This document shows positions 20,264 to 26,350 of a DNA stretch of 26,350 bases, one piece after another. The translations under genes were made by a program, and so were the position numbers. Origin of the DNA: Paramacrobiotus richtersi (taxonomy: Eukaryota; Tardigrada; Eutardigrada; Parachela; Macrobiotidae); assembly GCA_034698045.1 (NCBI GenBank), contig JAQGAU010000557.1:1-26350 (forward strand). The letters run 5' to 3'. Every line of letters starts with the position of its first letter. Positions within the stretch are counted from its first letter, which is position 1. The notes below the pieces were generated by a model. It had not been told where the DNA came from and ran no database searches. It saw nothing but the letters and a program-made list of their open reading frames with translations.

Positions 20264-20701
20264 TCAGCTAGTGCTGTTGTGTGGTCCGTTGCCAATCCAG
20301 TAGCTGCTCTTCCCCGTTATATACTTTCCAGAAAGCATCTCAAAATTCAGCAACGGTAAAATATGGCCAGTCAATCTCAACAAAAGTTGCGTCGATCGTT
20401 TTGCAGCAGTGACCAAGAGCAAACGCTTCTTTAATAAGCCCATTTCTAAGTTTAACAAAAGCTTTTCCGTAACAGGGCAGTGGGGGTTTAGCTCATTGTG
20501 AGTATGCTTAAGTTCATCCCCATCCACATACTGCATGTAGTTATAGGAGTTGGTACAGTATGAACATTTTACCATCCAATCTGCATCGTAATGAAAACCG
20601 GCCTTGGCTAACTCATCTCCAGGCATTTCATAAATTTTCATAAAACTCCACTTAGGGTGGAGCAGTTTTTTAAAGTTTAGGCCTGCGTTTATATTTATCA
20701 T
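20264..20701 (-). CDS. IAP N-terminal half: BIR domain, with a frameshifted UBA-like tail
   Basis: The 145-codon frame begins at ATG 20701. Residues about 8-75 form a BIR domain (baculoviral IAP repeat, which binds caspases or their adaptors). It has WSF, LAKAGFHYDADWMVKCSYC, a D..LKHTH stretch and a C-terminal HC, giving the zinc-binding CX2C...H...C set. After about residue 85 the annotated frame loses family likeness. Another minus-strand frame at about 20430-20340 reads as a UBA-like segment (LIKEAFALGHCCKTID...YFTVAEF) and then meets a stop. I infer a frameshift near 20440. No RING follows here. The gene ends at repeat copy B and begins after copy C. A relationship with the UBA-RING frame (shared repeat flanks) is likely. 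Confidence 0.8.
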   Translation of the reverse strand: MININAGLNFKKLLHPKWSFMKIYEMPGDELAKAGFHYDADWMVKCSYCTNSYNYMQYVDGDELKHTHNELNPHCPVTEKLLLNLEMGLLKKRLLLVTAAKRSTQLLLRLTGHILPLLNFEMLSGKYITGKSSYWIGNGPHNSTS

Positions 20702-20788
20702 TGCAGTAAGGACAGGATTTTTTTACAAGATGCAACAACTTCAGTATCCGAAAACTGTATTGATTATGTGGACTGTTATGCGTGGCCT

Positions 20789-21079
20789 ATATGCTCCACT
20801 CATTAACTAACGTAGCACGTTTCTGCCTAATATTACTCCGTGCGTAATTCGTGTTTAAATACGTTTCGATCTCAGACACATACACAGCCTATGATAGCAG
20901 GGAACACCCGAGACCACCACAATTTCAACCTGACCGTGGGCAAGCTAAGACTGTCATAGTTTTGAGGCTAAGCTCCTCTTTTCTGCTTTTTTCTATGAGA
21001 ATATGAGAGATCAAAATAAGTCGCGCAGCTCGTCAAGCGTATTAATGAATGCAGCGAATTTAGAATACTGGAAAATAAG
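20789..21079 (+). repeat. IAP-flanking repeat, copy C
   Basis: It holds CCTATATG, CACGTTTCTGCCTAATATTA, GCGTAATTCGTGTTT, GAACACCCGAGACCACCACAA, GGCAAGCTAAGACT and TATGAGAATATGAGAGAT, colinear with copies A and B. Starts of A, B and C are 894 and 882 bases apart. Confidence 0.8.
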
Positions 21080-21085
21080 TTTATT
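21080..21085 (-). terminator. Polyadenylation signal AATAAA on the minus strand
   Basis: TTTATT on the plus strand gives AATAAA on the minus strand, downstream of the polymerase and of the small Cys-rich frame. Confidence 0.3.
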
Positions 21086-21257
21086 TCCATTCTCGCTCTG
21101 GGGGACAATCGTCGTCTTTCGTCTTCGTCGAAAACGATCGTCAACGAAATAATACTCTCCTCATCGCGCGTAGATTCCAGTTGATATGTTTGCCGTTGAC
21201 CTTTATCTTTTGCTCTTTTCCACAGTTTGTCCAGCTATCCATCCTTCGTGGAAATGT

Positions 21258-21521
21258 CTATGAGGGCTCTGACTTGACTGTTGTCAAGCTCAAAACCAGT
21301 AGTCGATGGTGAACGAATATGTCCCATGGAATCTCAGTATGGTACATTTGAAACATGCGGTCGGAAAGGAAATAGGTGCGTATATGGCTATCCCCATATG
21401 CCAAAGGAAGTGTATACATGTTCGGACGGCCACAACATCCACACGCTTGAGTCACGTACTGACAACAACGGCAATGCTCATTCAGTTTCTCCGGTCTACA
21501 ATTAGACATAAATTTTCCCAT
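21258..21521 (-). CDS. Small Cys-rich hypothetical protein downstream of the polymerase
   Basis: An 87-codon frame starts at ATG 21521, about 100 bases after the polymerase frame ends and on the same strand. It opens with a Cys cluster (NCRPEK, EHCRCCQYV, ACGCCGRP) that could bind zinc, then an ordinary mixed tail. I recognise no family. Plus-strand frames overlap the same bases, so the reality of the gene is unproven; position and strand are the main support. Confidence 0.3.
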   Translation of the reverse strand: MGKFMSNCRPEKLNEHCRCCQYVTQACGCCGRPNMYTLPLAYGDSHIRTYFLSDRMFQMYHTEIPWDIFVHHRLLVLSLTTVKSEPS

Positions 21522-21614
21522 TCTATTCAGTCAAAAAAGAAAACTGTACAAGTTACTGTTCAAAATCTTGCCGATATACAGTTACAGCATAAATTTCATA
21601 AATCAATTCTGCCA

Positions 21615-24505
21615 TTATTCGTAAATGCAAGTTCGAACATGTTTCAATTCTGCCAGTACCTGCCTTCCGAACCGTAAAGTCATGCGACCCCTCTGCATCC
21701 GCTTGTCGTATGCCTTCTGAAGACGTTTCTGCAGTTCACAGTCCAAATCTCCTTGGTTTTGAAATTCCGCTCGCTTAAAGTACTCCGGGTATGTCACTTG
21801 AAAAACTTCGCTGCTCAGGATACCTTTTAGCTTAACAAAGTCGAGCTGTTTCCCAACTGGCTGTATATTTTCATCCAGAATGTTCTCTGTGTATCTCATC
21901 CTTTTACCTTCAGTTCATAGCGACCGAAGTTAGTCAGGTAGCCGTACACCTTTGGTCCACAGGTAACCCACCGGACAATTAATTCTCCTGGTCTCATCTG
22001 ATCACTCCACTGTACAAGAAACTTGCCGGTGGGCGGAAGCCAGTCGTTCGGGCGCTGCAGGAAGATAACCGAATCCGTGTCATAGTAGAAGACCCGATTC
22101 CCTAAGTTCTACATCATTTCCAGCAGTTTTAGGCGGGCAAGACTTGTAGTGAATGCCGTGTTTCCCGTGTTCCAATTGAACGCCGTGTTCCAATTGCCAT
22201 GTTCACACCGTCATTTCCTTCATTGTAGTCATCCGGCTTTGAAGTCGTAACCATCAGACATTCTTCTGTTGTGGCATGGACACTGTGGATTTCGACAGCT
22301 GTGGATTGGACACTGTGGATTTCGAACGGCACATGCGAAAGTACTTCTCCGGCGAGTAGATGAATTGTGTCTGCTGCAGGTTGTCACGCTGTCCAAACTT
22401 TCCCCATAACGAATTCAACATGAGTTTGACAACAGATCGACGAGCTAGGGTGTCCTCAATTCGTAATGGATCCAACGCAAAGTCCTCCCGTTCCTTGACT
22501 TCACGCAGGTACTCGTCTTTTTGCTCTTGCGATACAAAACTGGCAGGCCGATCAGAACCTTTAAGCTTTTCTTCAAGAATTTGTTAACGTACGGCGCAAA
22601 GAGTTCTTTCTTGCTTTGGTTCCACTGCCACACTTCGTTCTCGATTACTTTGTATCCTTTATGAACGGCATACTTCAGTTCCGGTGTACACCATACATCC
22701 GTGAGACAACGCTCTTCGTCCGTATGCTTGCAACGCTCCTGGCTGTTTACATAAGCACAGGTATTGCAGAGCACAAACATCAGTTTACCGTTGATGGTTG
22801 ATGGCAGAATGGGAAAGTACTTGTTACCGGGTAACAGCTCCTTGCACGACACAAACCAAAAGTACGTGGTGAGGTCCCGGAAGTTAGATACTATGATTCT
22901 CGGATGGCCTACAGGTTACTCACCAGTTTTGTTGATATATAGGTACAGCGAAACGATGTCCTGGTGTAGAATCTTATGTCTTTCTGTTACATTCCTTTAA
23001 AGAACTGCCGCGTTAGTTCGACCACCTTTGAAAGCGTCCCCTGGATTTAGAGGATCACGTAGATTCATGTTGAGCAGAAACTGTTTTATATCGGGATCTT
23101 TACGTTCCTTCAACCACTCGCAGGACCAAATTACCTCCACATTGTACCCTCTGCTCTCCAGGTAGGCCTTTTTCGTACACCATTCCTCGTACAGCTCTTT
23201 CATTGTCTGATTGGAAAACAGACCTCGATCATCTTAATACGTACATTCCGAATGACCATGGATTACAAAACCACTGTACTCGTAAATAGTGTTGGTCACA
23301 GGGTTGTACCCGTCGGCATGATACTTTACGATTCGTTTTTTTGTGCCGGTGTTACGATTGTGTTCAATGGTCCCCACGCTCATGATCGTCCACTCCAGCC
23401 ACTACGCACACTCAATGCTTGATTTACTGTTAGCCTGGTACCCGTTGCCGGAGATGATTGCAATTTCATTGGGTTTCATGTCATAAGTTTTGAAGTTTTT
23501 CAGGCAGGCAGCAGCAACGATGATACTTTCAAATGGATCGATGCCGCTCTGTTCCATAAAGCTTCACGGAACTTCAATGTGCACTTGCGGAGAACGGTGA
23601 CGTCATTGGAACAGTGCTTTGCGATTTCGCTTCGGAAATCAGATGTCCCTAAAGTTAGACACAAAGCTAGCTTACAATAAAATTTTTGACGGACTGAAAA
23701 AAGATAAGACAATCGGAACGGGCACTTACTATTCAGAGAATGCCAGCCATACCATTCGGAGAATTTTTTTTCTCATGCGCTTTCAAATGACCAACTCCGT
23801 ACACGCTGATGTCCGGGAAAGGTTGCACTTTGTCTTACTTTTCCGGTTTGTTGAACTTGTAAGGAAATTCGCCTTTCTGTTCTTCATGCTTCAAGCCAAC
23901 CGCATTTAAGATGTCGGACAGTTTCGTTGCAACAAAGTTCAGAGTGTCTCACGCACTAATATCCAAACGTTCGTACGATATATTGAGAATTTGACTACCT
24001 CTACGGATGACTTACACTCCTTTGAAGTTGTTGCTCAGGAGATATGAGAGAAGGAAATGGCCATCGTATCCTCGTAGATTGTGTGCGGAAAGATTGCAGG
24101 CAGTGTGTTGTTCGGAGAAAACCCATTTGCCGAATTCGTTCGCAACATCGTATCCGGTCATCGGTACTCCGTTCGGTGGAAAGCGGAACTCACGTCCATC
24201 AGGGTACTGCTCAACCATATAGCACGGTTCATGAATTCCTTCATCGTCAACGTACGCTTCGTAGTCAAAGTAGATATGACTTGGCACTTCCGGATAGGTT
24301 TTGGCAGCTAATGGAATGATGCAGCACTTGTGCGAACCTTTCACAAACTTTTTTGCAAAAAGGGCAGAGCTTCTCGTCGCAAACGTGATCTTTTTCACGC
24401 CTGTTTTGCAAGTTCACAAACCTCCAACACTCCGGACACGTGAAGATTGCTTTACACGTTGTACACCAATTTTTGCCCGATTCCTTGCCCGCTACATTAG
24501 CGAAT
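21615..24505 (-). pseudogene. PolB: Maverick/Polinton protein-primed family B DNA polymerase, broken
   Basis: Reading right to left: an N-terminal zinc-finger region (WCTTC, CPEC, DHVC, LCPFC; 24505-24370) is joined across an A-run frameshift to SHKCCI. Then follow Exo I YFDYEAYVDD, Exo II AHNLRGYDGHF (24398-24012), KHEEQKGEFPYKFN, Exo III HCSNDVTVLR (Tyr replaced by His), GIDPFES, HADGYNP and NPGDAFKGGRTNA (about 23020). Palm motif A is DIVSLYLYINK (Pro replaced by Leu, about 22935-22968), followed by FPILPSTINGKL, EVWQWNQSKKELF, motif B KLMLNSLWGKFGQR (22388-22428), motif C YYDTDSVIF (about 22070) and YDKRMQR near the end. At least four stops (for example near 23405, 23236, 22110) and several frame changes are visible. 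The order is that of the large polymerase that would replicate the element. Confidence 0.93.
22277..22325 (-). repeat. 30 bp in-frame tandem duplication inside the polymerase
   Basis: TGGACACTGTGGATTTCGA occurs at 22277-22295 and 22307-22325. In the minus-strand frame this gives SKSTVS twice, ten residues apart, just after motif B. A smaller duplication (CCGTGTTCCAATTG) lies nearby at about 22158-22195. Confidence 0.85.
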
Positions 24506-24547
24506 TACATTCGTCTTGAAGTTATTCCAGCCACGACTGCTGACAAA

Positions 24548-24667
24548 GTAAGCTGCTTATTTGAACTTGAATTTAAACTATTGATCCTGATATGGAGATG
24601 TTTCTGACTTATTTATAGAGAATAATTATTAAGCAATAAAGTACATGAAATTTTGTGTTATTTTCAG
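24548..24667 (+). other. Probable intron (120 bp) in the DDE_1 transposase
   Basis: It begins AAA/GTAAGC and ends TTATTTTCAG/AATGTC. The exon after it starts exactly at the conserved NVIFL block. The exon before it is short and of unproven homology. Confidence 0.5.
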
Positions 24668-24877
24668 AATGTCATTTTTTTGAACGGCCATGATTCGCTT
24701 ATGCTGGATGACGATTTCATTGAAGAATGTCTGATGTCCGGTAAGGACATTACCGTCGTCATTTTTCCAGCTGGACAGACAGATTAATTGCAACCAATGG
24801 ACATCAAAGTTTTCGGGCCTGTAAAAAAATACTGGCGTGACTTTCTCCGGCTGTTGCCGCTTTTACTCAGAGATGCT

Positions 24878-24965
24878 GTAAGTCATGTTTTTCTTCTTTT
24901 ATAAAACTAATTTTAAGAAATTATATCGAGAGAAAAATTTAACTTTTGCTCATGTTTACTGGCAG
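24878..24965 (+). other. Probable intron (88 bp) in the DDE_1 transposase
   Basis: GTAAGTCATG at the 5' end and TTTACTGGCAG at the 3' end. Removal joins LLRDA to VSKQNF in frame, at the place where related transposases read on without a gap. Confidence 0.75.
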
Positions 24966-25559
24966 GTTTCGAAGCAAAACTTTGCTCAGCATTTGGTGGA
25001 AAAATGGGACGATTTCAACATGGCGATGAATTTGCAGTCCGGTTTCGAGGCGGCTGGTATTTATCCATTCGACCCAAAAAACGTCTGTTAGCGCGTTATT
25101 GAAATGGCGAAAAAGCACGAGAAGCCAAAAGAGCCACCGCTCGAATAAACTCCCCTTCTGGCTGCCGAGGTGTATGCAAAGGGATTTGAGAATGTCAGAA
25201 CCGCCGTACGACAAAATTTACCAGTGTCCAACGCGTTCGTCGAGAAGGCGGCAAAGCCACTTGCTTCAGAGCTAGATGGTGATTTTAAACCGTCGATTGA
25301 GCTACAAAATTTAGCTGAAGTGCTTCTGGATGGTCTTATGGAAGCCCATCCAAAGAAGAAAGTGTCAAAGGAAACACGCCCACATATAGAAAAAGGTGCG
25401 ATTTTGATGTCAAGCGACGTCCGAGAAGCGCGCAGAAAACTGGAGCTAGAACGTGCGCAAAATAAGAACAAGCACAAGCCGCCTCTCAAGGACGTGACAA
25501 ACACTCCTGAAAAAAAGAAGCGACGGCGCAAACAGGCTGCCAAAAGAAAGTAGTTGTTT

Positions 25560-25945
25560 GTAAACGGTGCGTTAATTACGGTGTTTTCAGTTGATAGAAA
25601 CAATCGATGGATGTTATGATGTGTTGTACAGACAGTAAAACTCACAATTTACGCTGTTAAGCTGTTGTTGGTAAACGTCAAAAAGCCGTTGTCCATCCAA
25701 TCCTTAATAAATGCTGAGTATAATGCTGGATTTCCCCCATATGAATCAAAGGCTTCTAACATCCCAAACCGTTGACAATGGAATGCTACCCAGTGTTCAC
25801 CACGATGATTTGCCGGTTAAGTGTTGACAATGTAAATACCTGGGTATTCTTTCTCAGGTACTCGGTCGGTTGAGAAGACAAATACAAAAATCTCGCTTAT
25901 GATTTTGTCCAACCGTAGAGCTTTCTCAACCTCAGTACTGTTCAT
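25560..25945 (-). pseudogene. Maverick adenain-like cysteine protease
   Basis: The ATG at 25945-25943 overlaps the stop of the capsid gene (ATGA). The N-terminus (LRLDKIISEIF...DRVPEKEYPGIYIVNT) is followed by GEHWVAFH with the catalytic His and EAFDSYG with the acidic residue, both typical of the adenovirus-type (C5-like) protease of Maverick elements. The nucleophile Cys is expected near SFTVCTT (about 25628), but the region is altered, so its identity is unsure. A TAA follows IVNT (near 25810) and another follows LTA (near 25650). The C-terminal limit is unclear because the transposase remnant begins here. The protease would mature capsid proteins. Confidence 0.8.
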
Positions 25946-26273
25946 GGCGCAAAGTCAAACAGCACTTGTCTATTGTTATTGATTTCAGTAACGTTATCAA
26001 AGACAAACAGCGAAATCCACACTGCGTTCTCGATAATCGGCTCAGCAAATTTCATGTCAATATTCAAGTTTCCATGACGAGTGAGGGACATTGCTCCACG
26101 ACCTGTATGGGCTCTGGTGAAATCAAACCCGTATAAGCAAAGACCACCATCGTTATATTCCTGGCGATCAAAAGGTAATTCCCCATTTCCCTCGTTAAGT
26201 CTCTCATGTGTGTCAAGTAAACCTTCGTAACCAGCAATTGTGCACCCCGTTTTGTAGTTTAGGTTAAACCTTG
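25942..26273 (-). pseudogene. Maverick penton-base/minor capsid protein (F54H12.2-like), C-terminal part
   Basis: The frame reads NYKTGC, GYEGLLDTHERLNEGNGELPFDRQEY, GGLCLYGFDFT, RHGNLNIDMKFAEPI, ending with EINNNRQVLFDF and TGA (25944-25942). This is the C-terminal jelly-roll region of the protein known in animals as F54H12.2-like, considered the penton or minor capsid protein of Mavericks. About 105 residues remain. The N-terminal part is cut off by interspersed repeat copy 3, whose sequence is read through in the same frame. It is followed by the protease with a 4-base overlap. Confidence 0.8.
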
Positions 26274-26350
26274 TGTTACAGATGTTTTGATAGTGAAGTA
26301 ATAAATATGTAAATAACCGGAAGGTCACTGATCGCGGCCGGTAGCAAATA
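26274..26350 (-). repeat. Interspersed repeat, copy 3 (inverted, runs off the window)
   Basis: The reverse complement matches the last 70-odd bases of copies 1 and 2 (CTACCGGCCGCGATCAGTG ... ACTATCAAAACATCTGTAACA). The outer boundary CATCTGTAACA agrees with copy 1. It replaces the N-terminal part of the capsid gene. Confidence 0.85.

Larger units (their letters stand above)
24500..25553 (+). pseudogene. Tigger/Jerky-type (DDE_1) transposase, C-terminal part with two introns
   Basis: Exon text from 24668 reads NVIFLNGHDSLM, FIEECLMSGKDI, then LQPMDIKVFGPVKKYWRDFL, the standard end of the DDE_1 catalytic core. After an 88 bp intron comes SKQNFAQHLVEKWDDF and LQSGFEAAGIYPFDPKNV, typical for pogo/Tigger/Jerky proteins. 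A long basic tail ends in KKKRRRKQAAKRK, a likely nuclear signal. The catalytic Asp of the usual F(L)DGHxSH is Asn here (AAC for GAC). There are stops at 24784-24786, 25089-25091 and 25146-25148. The N-terminal DNA-binding half is absent. It lies on the opposite strand between two Maverick genes, so it probably inserted there. Confidence 0.85.

Noticed and set aside
23640..23745. Two tiny intron-like segments (about 36 and 29 bp) in the polymerase, minus strand
   Set aside because: The frame runs through both with family-like sequence (EWY..., then EIAKHCSNDV), and they are too short for splicing.
25088..25645. Minus-strand frame of 185 codons
   Set aside because: Most of it is antisense to the DDE_1 transposase; only its first residues belong to the protease region.
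1..26350. tRNA, rRNA, spliced-leader genes or CRISPR arrays
   Set aside because: No T-loop-like GGTTCGAATCC context, rRNA core motif or spaced identical repeats were found on either strand.

Overview
The window reads as eukaryotic, from an invertebrate animal genome. There are no operons or ribosome binding sites. It has candidate spliceosomal introns (GTAAGT...TTTNCAG), TATA boxes, AATAAA signals and many decayed animal transposons. I cannot fix the host. A nematode or other small invertebrate is possible, but an inhibitor-of-apoptosis gene of BIR-UBA-RING type is not a standard nematode gene, so I leave this open.

Left part (1-6270). One host-type gene is recognisable, a family 31 glycosyltransferase (beta-1,3-galactosyltransferase-like) at 542-1614 with two interruptions. 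A degenerate CGTAA/GCGCG-rich repeat field follows, then about 4 kb with no recognisable gene and a few palindromes.

Middle (6270-16860). A graveyard of class I elements. On the minus strand lies the C-terminal part of a reverse-transcriptase ORF with an endonuclease-like tail (6273-7000). On the plus strand is a decayed Ty3/gypsy-like element with an envelope gene (8944-14591). It runs gag, zinc knuckle, Tyr/Gln-rich tail, aspartic protease, unassigned spacer, first half of reverse transcriptase, a large internal deletion, then an envelope-like glycoprotein with a membrane anchor. No LTRs were found. A Tc1/mariner-type DNA-binding fragment follows on the minus strand (16249-16855). A 275-280 bp interspersed repeat occurs at 7467 and 16001, with a third, inverted copy running off the right end.

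Right part (18180-26350). A small secreted-protein-like ORF with a TATA box precedes a minus-strand block that I read as a degraded Maverick/Polinton (virus-like DNA transposon). From right to left it holds a penton-base/F54H12.2-like capsid protein, an adenain-like cysteine protease whose start overlaps the capsid stop by ATGA, a protein-primed family B DNA polymerase, a small cysteine-rich ORF, and two short open frames that together cover an apoptosis inhibitor: BIR plus a UBA-like region in one, UBA plus RING in the other. These two lie between three copies of a roughly 0.28-0.33 kb repeat spaced about 0.89 kb apart. A plus-strand Tigger/Jerky-type (DDE_1) transposase remnant with introns sits between protease and polymerase, so it probably landed inside the Maverick.

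The most interesting signal is this Maverick-linked split apoptosis inhibitor. In ordinary IAPs the BIR, UBA and RING domains form one protein. Here two open frames of about 145 codons carry the two halves, each between copies of the same flanking repeat, next to a virus-like element.
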